5,257 nucleotides of DNA from an uncultured Alphaproteobacteria bacterium (GTDB lineage Bacteria; Pseudomonadota; Alphaproteobacteria; Rhizobiales; Aestuariivirgaceae), in contig CALMLK010000335.1 of NCBI GenBank assembly GCA_937868035.1, forward strand, positions 1 through 5,257. Direction: 5' to 3'. Below are positions 1-5,257 of the stretch, one piece after another. The notes beneath the pieces were generated by a model. That model was given only the letters and a program-made list of their open reading frames with translations, had not been told where the DNA came from and did no database searches. Made by a program: the position numbers and the translations under genes. Each line of letters opens with the position of its first letter. Positions within the stretch are counted from its first letter, which is position 1.

Positions 1-1
1 A

Positions 2-1192
2 AACCTCGAACAATCCGAAGCGCGCGAGGCAACCGTGCGGGTCTTCGTCGGGCAATCCTCCGCCAGCATGTCGGGCAGCGTGTTGACGCCGGACGCCTTG
101 CAACGCCTCGTCGCCCGCGCCGTCGCCATGGCGAAGCTCGCACCACCTGATCCCTACGCGGGATTGGCGGAGCCTTCGCAACTCGCCACATCCTTTCCCG
201 AGATCGACGTCGCTTCGGACGAACGCGTGAACGCCGACCAGTTGCGCGACCGCGCCCTGGAGGCAGAACGCGTGGCGCTGGCCGTGACGGGTGTCACCAA
301 GAGCAACGGCGCGGGAGCTTCGGCCTATGCCGGCCGCTCGGCCATGGCGGCCAGCAACGGGTTCGAACGCACCTCCCGCCGCACCAGCTTCGGCAACAGC
401 GTCTCCGTCATCGCAGGCGAAGGGACATCCATGGAGCGCGACTATGATGGCCATGGCGCCGTCTACTGGAGCGATCTCGAAAGCGCGGAAAAGATCGGCC
501 GGACAGCGGGCGAGCGCGCCGTACGCCGCCTGAATCCGCGCAAGGTGCCATCGCAAACCGTGCCGGTGATCTTCGACCGGCGCATCGCCACAAGTCTGGT
601 CGGCCATCTTGTAGGCGGCATCAATGGTGCGGCCATCGCCCGCGGCACGAGCTTCCTCAAGGGCGATCTCGGCAAGAGCCTGTTCCGGCCGGAGGTGAGC
701 ATCATCGACGATCCGCTGCGGAAGCGCGGCCTCGCCTCGCGCTCCGTCGATGGCGAAGGCCTGCCCGTTTCGCGCCGCGCCATCATCGACAAGGGCGTGC
801 TGACCAACTGGATCCTCGACCTCAGCTCCGCCCGCCAACTCGGTCTGCAACCGACCGGACAAGGCAGCCGCGGCGGCCCCACCACCAGCAACCTGCACAT
901 GGAGGCAGGCACGCGCAGCCCCGAAGACATGATCAAGGCCATCGGCAAGGGCTTCCTCGTCACCGAGTTCATCGGCTCGTCGATCAACATGGTGACAGGC
1001 GACTACAGCCGTGGTGCATCGGGCTACTGGATCGAGAACGGAGAGCTGGCCTACCCGGTGAGCGAAATCACCGTCGCCGGAAACCTGCGCACCATGTTTG
1101 CTTCGCTCGAACCTGCCACCGACCTGATCTTCCGCACCTCGACGGTTGCGCCCTCCTGCTTCCTCGGCGAGATGACCCTTGCCGGACGCTGA
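2..1192 (+). CDS. tldE: TldE/PmbA, metalloprotease TldD/TldE partner subunit (5' end outside window)
   Basis: The frame is open from the first bases of the window to a TGA at 1190-1192 (396 codons). E. coli PmbA/TldE is about 450 residues, so roughly 50-60 N-terminal residues lie upstream. The GTG at 35 is inside the conserved 'E(A)R..TVRVFVGQ' segment and is not the true start. Family landmarks are visible: the 'SNGFERTSRRTSFGNSVS' region (about 356-405), 'VIFDRRIATSLVGHLVGGINGAA' at about 569-637, 'SFLKGDLGKSLF' at about 650-685, and 'GDYSRGASGYWIENGE' at about 998-1045 near the C terminus. I see no HExxxH zinc motif. In this family the TldD subunit carries the metal site and TldE/PmbA does not, so this is the TldE type. 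The E. coli TldD/TldE heterodimer degrades unfolded peptides and matures microcin B17 in the cytoplasm. No tldD is present in the window. The stop codon overlaps the following cysQ start by 14 nt. Confidence 0.93.
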   Translation, partial: NLEQSEAREATVRVFVGQSSASMSGSVLTPDALQRLVARAVAMAKLAPPDPYAGLAEPSQLATSFPEIDVASDERVNADQLRDRALEAERVALAVTGVTKSNGAGASAYAGRSAMAASNGFERTSRRTSFGNSVSVIAGEGTSMERDYDGHGAVYWSDLESAEKIGRTAGERAVRRLNPRKVPSQTVPVIFDRRIATSLVGHLVGGINGAAIARGTSFLKGDLGKSLFRPEVSIIDDPLRKRGLASRSVDGEGLPVSRRAIIDKGVLTNWILDLSSARQLGLQPTGQGSRGGPTTSNLHMEAGTRSPEDMIKAIGKGFLVTEFIGSSINMVTGDYSRGASGYWIENGELAYPVSEITVAGNLRTMFASLEPATDLIFRTSTVAPSCFLGEMTLAGR

Positions 1193-1937
1193 TCTTTCCC
1201 TGCTGCTCGACTGCCTGCGCGAGGCCGGTGCGCTGGCACTGGAGATGCAGAAAGCGGGCTTCGGCCACCGCACGAAGAAGGACGGCACCTTCGTCACCGA
1301 TGTGGACCAGGCCGTCGATGACCTGCTCCGCACACGGATCGCCGTGGCACGGCCGGATGATGGCTGGCTCTCGGAGGAATCGCCCGACACGCCACAACGC
1401 CTTGGCAAGGCCCGCCTGTGGATTGCTGACCCCATCGATGGCACCCGCGGTTTCCTGCAGGGCTCGGGGCCCTGGGGCATCGGCATGGCGCTGGCGGTCG
1501 AGGGCGCGGCGCAGCTCTCGGCGGTCTTCCAGCCTGCCGACGGATTGTTGTTCCATGCGGTGAAGGGCGGCGGCGCGTTTCTCAACGGTGCCCGGATCTT
1601 CGCCACACCCCGCCCCAACGTGATCACGGCGCGGCGCTATCGCACGGCGCTGTCCGGGGCCAACCTCGCGCCGGAAATCGACTCGCCCATTCCCCTCCTC
1701 CTCCGCCTCGCCTCCATCGCCCACGGCCATCACGGTGGTGCCGTCTCCATCGGCGAAAAGAACGACTGGGACATTGCCGCAGGCCATCTGCTGGTGACGG
1801 AGGCTGGTGGCGTTGTCACGAACCTTTCCGGCGGAGGGATGATTTACAACCGTCCGCAGCCGTGGCAACCCGGCCTCCTTGCAGCGGCGACTCCCGAACT
1901 CCACGCCGCCATTCTGAATGTTGTGAGGACTGCATGA
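1179..1937 (+). CDS. cysQ: 3'(2'),5'-bisphosphate nucleotidase CysQ (inositol monophosphatase fold)
   Basis: 252 residues, close to the usual length of CysQ proteins (about 250-270). The expected Mg-dependent phosphatase signature is present: 'SEES' at residues 65-68 (metal-binding Glu), 'WIADPIDGTRGF' at 81-92 (D84 and D87 as metal ligands, T89), and 'NDWDIAAGHLLVTEAGG' at 195-211 (D198). The N-terminal 'TKKDGTFVTDVDQA' at about 32-45 is the usual substrate-proximal strand/helix. CysQ hydrolyses 3'-phosphoadenosine 5'-phosphate to AMP, removing an inhibitory by-product of sulfate assimilation. The fold is shared with inositol monophosphatase and histidinol phosphatase, so substrate is inferred rather than proven. 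Start: an in-frame stop lies at 1173-1175, so TTG at 1179 is the first possible start. It keeps the conserved N-terminal helix, which ATG at 1245 would lose. GGCGAG at 1166-1171 gives a moderate ribosome site 7 nt ahead. The gene overlaps tldE by 14 nt and DUF4170 by 4 nt, which indicates coupled translation. Confidence 0.88.
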   Translation: MPDADLSLLLDCLREAGALALEMQKAGFGHRTKKDGTFVTDVDQAVDDLLRTRIAVARPDDGWLSEESPDTPQRLGKARLWIADPIDGTRGFLQGSGPWGIGMALAVEGAAQLSAVFQPADGLLFHAVKGGGAFLNGARIFATPRPNVITARRYRTALSGANLAPEIDSPIPLLLRLASIAHGHHGGAVSIGEKNDWDIAAGHLLVTEAGGVVTNLSGGGMIYNRPQPWQPGLLAAATPELHAAILNVVRTA

Positions 1938-2212
1938 ACGCCAAACCCGCCGCCAAGGCCCCGGCAAAGAAGGCCGAAAAGAAGAATGTGGAACCGGAGG
2001 GACAGCTTCTCCATCTGGTGTTTGGCGGCGAACTGGAAGACGTGTCGGAAGTCACCTTCCGTGACCTCGCCAAACTCGATGTTGTGGGCTTCTATCCCAA
2101 CTACGCTGAAGCTCACCGCGCCTGGCTCGGCAAGGCCCGCGAGACAATCGACCACGCCCAGATGCGCTACTTCATTGTCCACCTCCACCGCCTCCTCGAT
2201 CCGGACGCGTGA
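1934..2212 (+). CDS. DUF4170 family small protein
   Basis: 92 residues. The ATG at 1934 overlaps the cysQ TGA (ATGA) and is preceded by GAGGA at 1925-1929 with 4-nt spacing, so this start is preferred over the in-frame upstream start at 1862, which lies inside cysQ. The core from about residue 25, 'LLHLVFGGEL' through 'VGFYPNYAEAHRAW' and 'MRYFIVHLHRLLDP', matches what I recall of DUF4170, a small domain common in alphaproteobacteria and frequently placed directly after a cysQ-like gene. No biochemical function is established to my knowledge. In front of the core is a hydrophilic Ala/Lys/Pro-rich stretch (residues 2-18, with repeated AKxP/AKKA units) that is probably disordered and basic. There is no signal peptide or membrane segment, so it is likely cytoplasmic. 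It is the last gene of the + strand group. Its position suggests cooperation with CysQ, but that is inference. Confidence 0.87.
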   Translation: MNAKPAAKAPAKKAEKKNVEPEGQLLHLVFGGELEDVSEVTFRDLAKLDVVGFYPNYAEAHRAWLGKARETIDHAQMRYFIVHLHRLLDPDA

Positions 2213-2294
2213 GGCGGAAACAGGTCTCCGGTCAGCCGTCATGCCGACGACAGGAGGCATCCAGACTATCGGTCAGCACTGCGTTTGAAGGCCC
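2213..2294. other. 82-bp convergent intergenic gap with weak hairpin potential
   Basis: This gap separates the stop of the DUF4170 gene (+) from the stop of ribF (-). The best local hairpin is ATGCC at 2241-2245 with GGCAT at 2256-2260 (10-nt loop). It could be extended discontinuously by GTCT at 2224-2227 with AGAC at 2263-2266. An 8-nt direct repeat CGGTCAGC occurs at 2229-2236 and 2270-2277. No run of T follows on either strand, so this does not qualify as a classic Rho-independent terminator. Termination of both groups may depend on Rho or on a weak bidirectional structure here. Confidence 0.35.
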
Positions 2295-3305
2295 TTAAAC
2301 CCGGCCCTCACGCTGCAGTTTCCCGAGCGGGAATATCGCCACTTCGTCGTCAGCGGCGTCCCGGGCGAGGATTTCCCGGGCGCGGGTGCAGTCGCCTTTC
2401 ATCTGGTCGACGAGTTCTCCCACCGAGGCAAAGGTCTTGTCGCCACGGATGAGATCGTGGAACGACACGAGCAACGTCCGCCCATAGAGATCGACGTCCA
2501 CATCGAGCAGATAGGTTTCGAGGAACGTGCGATTGGTGTTGAAGGTCGGGCGGTCGCCGAAATAGGCCGCACCTTGCCAGGCCCGCGTGCCCGCCGGAGC
2601 CGCCGCATCTCGCACTTCCACGGCATAGATGCCGCGCGCCGGTTCAGCCCCCGGATCGACGATGATGTTGGCGGTGGGAAAGCCGATGGTGCGCCCGCGC
2701 TTGTCGCCATGCACCACTTCGCCCATCACGATCCAGCGGTAACCAAGGTCATGCGCGGCGGCGCGCACATGGCCGCGGCGGATGGCGGACCGGATGGAAC
2801 TGGATGAGAATGGCGCGTTGCCATCGGCATCATCCGTCACCTGGTCGACGGCGGTGACGCCGAAGCCATACTGTGCGCCGAGTTGCGCCAGGATTTCCGG
2901 CGTGCCCTTGCGCCCCTTGCCGAAATGGAAATCATAGCCAGTGACAACGTGCGACACGCCAAGCCACGACACCAGATGGCTCAGCACAAACTCTTCCGGC
3001 GTGCGCGATGCGAGGGCTTCATCAAACGCGGCCACAGCCAGGAGATCCGCACCGAGGGCCGACGCAAGGCGCGCCTTCAGCGGCTCCGGGGTGAGGCGGA
3101 ACACGGGCTCGTGCGGCCGGAAATAGGATGCAGGATGCGGTTCAAAGGTGAGCACGCCCCAACGCACGCCGCGCCGCGCCGCTTCCGCCTTCGCCACCCG
3201 CATCAATTCCTGATGGCCGCGATGAAGCCCATCGAAATTGCCGATCGCGACGACGGCGCCCTTGAGGGAAGCGAGAACGGCCTCTGCGGCCCGGAGGAAT
3301 TGCAT
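2295..3305 (-). CDS. ribF: Bifunctional riboflavin kinase / FAD synthetase RibF
   Basis: With the chosen start the protein has 336 residues, slightly longer than the usual 305-325 because of a C-terminal tail of about 20 residues. The FAD synthetase (nucleotidyltransferase) half comes first: 'GNFDGLHRGHQ' at 22-32 (HxGH-type motif), 'TFEPHP' at 53-58, 'GYDFHFGKGRKG' at 123-134 and 'SSSSIR' at 167-172, the counterpart of the usual ISSTxIR. The kinase half follows: 'GEVVHGDKRGRTIGFPTANI' at 195-214 with the PTAN signature at 210-213, 'GIYAV' at 225-229, 'YFGDRPTF' at 248-255, and 'LETYLLD' at 262-268, whose E263 is the likely catalytic base. It phosphorylates riboflavin to FMN and adenylates FMN to FAD in the cytoplasm. 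Start choice: TTG 3317, ATG 3308 and ATG 3305 are all in frame. GAAGG at 3315-3311 sits 5 nt before ATG 3305 but only 2 nt before 3308, so 3305 is preferred. It lies 30 nt after the MaoC gene and is probably cotranscribed with it. No FMN riboswitch is present upstream. Confidence 0.95.
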   Translation of the reverse strand: MQFLRAAEAVLASLKGAVVAIGNFDGLHRGHQELMRVAKAEAARRGVRWGVLTFEPHPASYFRPHEPVFRLTPEPLKARLASALGADLLAVAAFDEALASRTPEEFVLSHLVSWLGVSHVVTGYDFHFGKGRKGTPEILAQLGAQYGFGVTAVDQVTDDADGNAPFSSSSIRSAIRRGHVRAAAHDLGYRWIVMGEVVHGDKRGRTIGFPTANIIVDPGAEPARGIYAVEVRDAAAPAGTRAWQGAAYFGDRPTFNTNRTFLETYLLDVDVDLYGRTLLVSFHDLIRGDKTFASVGELVDQMKGDCTRAREILARDAADDEVAIFPLGKLQREGRV

Positions 3306-3310
3306 CATCA

Positions 3311-3315
3311 CCTTC
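3311..3315 (-). promoter_or_regulatory. Ribosome binding site of ribF (decides start)
   Basis: GAAGG on the - strand. It overlaps the alternative TTG start region (3317-3315) and is 5 nt from ATG 3305, which favours that ATG over the adjacent ATG 3308 and the upstream TTG 3317. Confidence 0.5.
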
Positions 3316-3335
3316 AAACGCGAAGGCGGGACCAG

Positions 3336-3755
3336 TTACGCGCGCGAAGGAACGAACACCATGGCCTCGCCCTCCACGACGGTTTTTCCCGCCACTTCAC
3401 ACCGGCAGTGCAATTGGGCGCGCTTCTTGGTCAAGTCAAGGGCCGTGACCTTGGCGAAGGTCGAGACCGTATCGCCGATCCGCACCGGTGCGAGAAAGCG
3501 CAGCGTCTGCGACATGTACACGGCACCGGGGCCGGGCAGCTTTGTACCGAGCACGGCCGATATGAAGCCGGCCGACAGCATGCCGTGGGCAATGCGCGTC
3601 TTGAAGAATGTCTTGGCGGCGTAGTGTTCGGAGAGGTGCACCGGATTGCGGTCGCCGGTCACTTCGGCAAAGGCGGTGATGTCCTGGGCGGACACCGTCT
3701 TGTCCAGCCCGGCCTCCATCCCCACAGACAAATCCTCGATGAAATAACCCGTCAT
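3336..3755 (-). CDS. MaoC-type (R)-specific enoyl-CoA hydratase, PhaJ-like
   Basis: 139 residues, the length of single hot-dog-domain (R)-hydratases (about 130-160). The hydratase signature is intact: 'DITAFAEVTGDRNPVH' at 25-40, with catalytic Asp35 and His40 matching Asp31/His36 of Aeromonas PhaJ, then 'RIAHGMLSAGFIS' at about 54-66, 'LPGPGAVYMSQTLRFLAPVRIGDTV' at about 71-95 and a C-terminal 'GEAMVFVP'. Members hydrate trans-2-enoyl-CoA to (R)-3-hydroxyacyl-CoA. They supply monomers for polyhydroxyalkanoate or act in acyl-CoA and dicarboxylate pathways, and the exact chain length cannot be read from sequence. Start: ATG 3755 is preceded by AGGTG at 3764-3760 (4-nt spacing) and gives the usual short N terminus before 'YFEDLSVGM'-type residues. 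Starts farther upstream (3770, 3806) would add a Cys-rich segment with no resemblance to the family. It lies between the HAD gene (113 nt upstream) and ribF (30 nt downstream). Confidence 0.88.
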   Translation of the reverse strand: MTGYFIEDLSVGMEAGLDKTVSAQDITAFAEVTGDRNPVHLSEHYAAKTFFKTRIAHGMLSAGFISAVLGTKLPGPGAVYMSQTLRFLAPVRIGDTVSTFAKVTALDLTKKRAQLHCRCEVAGKTVVEGEAMVFVPSRA

Positions 3756-3769
3756 TCCACACCTGAACA

Positions 3770-3780
3770 TTGCAGTGCAA
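3770..3780. repeat. 11-bp palindrome TTGCA-G-TGCAA
   Basis: Perfect 5-bp arms around a single central base, 15-25 nt upstream of the MaoC start codon and just upstream of its Shine-Dalgarno. A bound regulator here would block initiation. It is short enough to arise by chance, so its role is uncertain. Confidence 0.4.
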
Positions 3781-3802
3781 CATAGCGCCTGTGCAGCGCA
3801 GC

Positions 3803-3822
3803 GCAACTGCGATCAAAGTTGC
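3803..3822. repeat. Inverted repeat GCAACT-N8-AGTTGC
   Basis: Perfect 6-bp arms at 3803-3808 and 3817-3822 around an 8-nt spacer, about 50-70 nt upstream of the MaoC start. It has no following T-run, so it looks more like a protein-binding dyad than a terminator for the upstream HAD gene. Confidence 0.5.
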
Positions 3823-3868
3823 AAGGGCCGCTAAGCCCGTCGGGCAGCCCGCTCCGCGGCCTGCCGTA

Positions 3869-4687
3869 TCACCAGTCCAGCCGCTCCACCGTGCGCAGAA
3901 TATTCGCCTCCGGCACCGCTTTCCGGATTGCGGCGTCATCTTCCGCCAGTGAGCCTTCCCCATCGTGCAGGCCGGTCATGAACACGCAGGCGATGCCCTG
4001 CCCCGCCGCGCCCCGGATATCCGTCTCCGGACCGTCGCCGATGGCGAGGATCGAAGCCACCGGCACGTCATGATCGCGGATCGTGGCCGTACGCCGCCGC
4101 GCAAGATCATAGATCGGCGCGAAGGGCTTGCCCGCCATCCGCACCTCGCCACCCAGCGCCGCATAGGCCTCGGCAAGCGCGCCCGCGCAGTACTGCAATC
4201 GCCCGCCCTTGCGCACCACCTTGTCCGGATTGGCGCAGATCATCGGCAGCTTCCGGGCATCAATATCGGCCAGAAGTGCTGCATAGTCAGCGGGCGTCTC
4301 CCGGTCGTCGTGGAACAGGCCCGTGCAGATGACGGTGGACGCGGCCTCCAGCGCCACGCGGTTGACCGGCAGTCCGTCGAAAATGGAAAGATCGCGCGAA
4401 GGTCCCAGATGGAACAACTGACCGTCGGTCTGTTGCATCAGGTCGCGCGTCACGTCGCCGGACGTGACGGCCGTATCGTAGCAGTCGCGGGCGACGCCGA
4501 TTTCGTCCAGTTGCTTTGATACGCCAATGGTGCTGCGCGGCGAATTGCTCACCAGCACAACGGTGCCACCGTTCTTGCGGTGCCGCTGCAGGCAATCCAC
4601 CGTGGCCGCATAGGGCGCGTGGCCATCATGGAGCACGCCCCAGATGTCACAGAACCAGACGGGATAGAGAGAGGAAAGGTCACGCAT
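3869..4687 (-). CDS. HAD superfamily subclass IIA hydrolase, TIGR01459-like
   Basis: 272 residues, within the usual 270-290 for this family. HAD motifs are in order: motif I 'FCDIWGVLHDG' at 12-22 with nucleophile Asp14, motif II 'VLVSNSP' at 44-50 (Ser47), motif III Lys187 in 'MAGKPF', and motif IV 'IGDGPETDIRGA' at 216-227 (Asp218, Asp223). The cap domain lies between motifs II and III, as in NagD-like subclass IIA phosphatases. Residue 16, normally the second Asp of motif I (general acid/base), is Trp. As I recall this is characteristic of the TIGR01459 group, not a mutation special to this copy. Substrate is unknown. Placement near ribF invites a flavin or riboflavin-intermediate phosphatase hypothesis, but nothing in the sequence proves it. 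ATG 4687 is the only usable start, since the frame upstream has no ATG/GTG/TTG before a stop at about 4760-4762. No good Shine-Dalgarno precedes it, and the EAL gene stops 50 nt upstream. Confidence 0.87.
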   Translation of the reverse strand: MRDLSSLYPVWFCDIWGVLHDGHAPYAATVDCLQRHRKNGGTVVLVSNSPRSTIGVSKQLDEIGVARDCYDTAVTSGDVTRDLMQQTDGQLFHLGPSRDLSIFDGLPVNRVALEAASTVICTGLFHDDRETPADYAALLADIDARKLPMICANPDKVVRKGGRLQYCAGALAEAYAALGGEVRMAGKPFAPIYDLARRRTATIRDHDVPVASILAIGDGPETDIRGAAGQGIACVFMTGLHDGEGSLAEDDAAIRKAVPEANILRTVERLDW

Positions 4688-4737
4688 GGCGTCGGGTGAT
4701 AGTCCGCCGTTGCGCCAATGGAAACAGCCGAGTTCTG

Positions 4738-5257
4738 CTATTCTGCGGCGGCGGTGATTTCATCGGACGGCGGAGATTGCTGGCCCACCACGTCCTTGCG
4801 CACGCGGCGCGGCTCTGCAAAGGCCGGACCGGAGGCAAAGCGCGCCACCCGCATCAACTGCGTGGCCTGCTGCGCGTTCGCAACGCCCATGACAATCACC
4901 TGCACATGAAGAGCGCGCGCGGCCTGCACGAAATTGGCGATCCCTGCGGATTGCTTGGGCTCGCTGCCGACACTGCCCGCGGAAATGCCGACGTAGCGCA
5001 CATTCAGCTTGTCGAGGGCGGCAAGGTCGAGGCCCGCCACTGCGGCATTGGAAAGGCTCATCTCGATTCCCGAGCGCGCCATGTAGGCGAGGCCTTCGAG
5101 GCTCGCTTCCGACAGGCTGGCCAGAACGGCGTGCGGAATATCCACGATCAGGCCGTCACTGATTCCCGGTTCCGAATTGTGAAGCTGCGCGATCCGCGAC
5201 AGCGCTTCCGGGATGGCAAGCGTCATGGAACTGAGCGGCACCAGGATGCCGAGCTGG
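4738..5257 (-). CDS. Degenerate EAL-domain protein, C-terminal part (5' end outside window)
   Basis: The frame is open from the right edge to TAG at 4740-4738 (about 172 codons), so the N terminus lies beyond the window. The GTG at 5241 is internal and not a true start. The pattern fits the C-terminal two thirds of an EAL (c-di-GMP phosphodiesterase) domain: a 'VPLS' segment followed by a helix, a 'LIVDIP' strand, a helix, 'MARSGIEMSLSN', 'LNVRYVGIS', 'ALHVQVIVMGVANAQQATQLMRVA', then 'SGPAFAEPRRVRKD' matching the usual QGY.F..P end. Positions that in active enzymes read ExTE, DDFG, KID and AEGVE read here VDIP, SLSN, VGIS and VMGVA. The metal and catalytic acids and the Lys are therefore absent, and catalysis is unlikely. 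A c-di-GMP-binding, protein-binding or purely structural role is possible. A hydrophilic tail follows ('SPPSDEITAAAE'). Family assignment rests on spacing and partial similarity, so it is less certain than for the other genes. Confidence 0.72.
   Translation of the reverse strand, partial: QLGILVPLSSMTLAIPEALSRIAQLHNSEPGISDGLIVDIPHAVLASLSEASLEGLAYMARSGIEMSLSNAAVAGLDLAALDKLNVRYVGISAGSVGSEPKQSAGIANFVQAARALHVQVIVMGVANAQQATQLMRVARFASGPAFAEPRRVRKDVVGQQSPPSDEITAAAE

Larger units (their letters stand above)
3756..3868 (-). promoter_or_regulatory. Intergenic region before the MaoC gene with two palindromes; candidate promoter/operator
   Basis: This is the largest gap in the - strand group. Two perfect inverted repeats are seen: GCAACT (3803-3808) with AGTTGC (3817-3822) around an 8-nt spacer, and TTGCA-G-TGCAA (3770-3780). 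A weak promoter-like pair on the - strand is TTGCGC (3806-3801) and CTATGT (3785-3780). Its 15-nt spacer is shorter than ideal. The first palindrome would cover the -35 and the second would abut the -10 and the probable transcription start, as operators often do. The region is rich in TGC/GCA triplets. The Shine-Dalgarno AGGTG is at 3764-3760. The palindromes are direct observation. The promoter assignment is a low-confidence inference. Confidence 0.3.

Noticed and set aside
463..990. 175-codon open frame on the - strand
   Set aside because: Antisense shadow of tldE with an Arg/Pro/Ser-rich composition and no motifs.
1068..1967. 299-codon open frame on the - strand
   Set aside because: Antisense to tldE, cysQ and the start of the DUF4170 gene. 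The translation is compositionally odd, with no recognisable domain, while the + strand frames carry intact signatures.
2213..2294. Rho-independent bidirectional terminator between the convergent genes
   Set aside because: The hairpins are short or interrupted and no T-run follows on either strand, so it is listed only as a gap with weak structure.
3306..3335. FMN riboswitch upstream of ribF
   Set aside because: Only 30 nt separate ribF from the MaoC stop, too short for an RFN element, and none of its conserved stems are visible nearby.
2883..3785. 300-codon open frame on the + strand
   Set aside because: It lies wholly antisense to ribF and the MaoC gene, both with clear family motifs. Its Arg/His-rich translation resembles no family and is the usual GC-rich shadow.
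3756..3806. Longer N terminus for the MaoC protein (starts at 3806 or 3770)
   Set aside because: The added Cys-rich residues do not match hydratases, and ATG 3755 has a good Shine-Dalgarno.
3965..4519. 184-codon open frame on the + strand
   Set aside because: Antisense to the HAD gene, whose four motifs are intact. It has no ribosome site and no family resemblance.
1..5257. Novel defence, mobile or CRISPR system
   Set aside because: All genes belong to recognisable cellular families, with no repeats in array, no integrase or transposase, and no abrupt change in base composition visible by eye.

Overview
This is an ordinary-looking, gene-dense stretch of chromosome from a GC-rich alphaproteobacterium. 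The best guess is a member of the Hyphomicrobiales (Rhizobiales). The main reasons are the DUF4170 protein directly behind a CysQ-type phosphatase, the TIGR01459-type HAD protein with its Trp-containing 'CDxWGV' motif close to ribF, and the strong GC bias at third codon positions, which also produces long antisense shadow frames. No RNA gene, insertion sequence, CRISPR array or prophage gene is visible.

The window holds two gene groups that face each other. The left group runs on the + strand (positions 2-2212). It contains the 3' part of tldE/pmbA (inactive-type partner subunit of the TldD/TldE peptidase), cysQ (inositol-monophosphatase-fold 3'(2'),5'-bisphosphate nucleotidase) and a small DUF4170 protein. 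These genes overlap (14 nt, then an ATGA overlap), so they are almost certainly one translationally coupled operon.

The right group runs on the - strand (5257 down to 2295). It contains the 3' part of a degenerate EAL-domain protein, a HAD-IIA phosphatase-like protein, a PhaJ-like MaoC (R)-enoyl-CoA hydratase, and the bifunctional riboflavin kinase/FAD synthetase ribF. Spacings are 50, 113 and 30 nt. The 113-nt gap in front of the MaoC gene is the only sizeable intergenic space. It carries two perfect short palindromes in TGC-rich sequence and is the likeliest place for an internal promoter or operator. The two groups converge on an 82-bp gap (2213-2294) with only weak hairpin potential and no clear U-tract terminator.

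Functionally this is housekeeping: peptide processing, removal of the sulfate-assimilation by-product pAp (or a related sugar/nucleotide phosphate), FMN/FAD synthesis, and acyl-CoA chemistry. The points that most deserve a second look are the EAL domain that appears to have lost its catalytic and metal-binding residues, the HAD protein whose motif I has Trp where the second Asp is expected (next to a flavin-phosphorylating enzyme), and the palindromic region in front of the hydratase. I see no convincing novel multi-gene system here.
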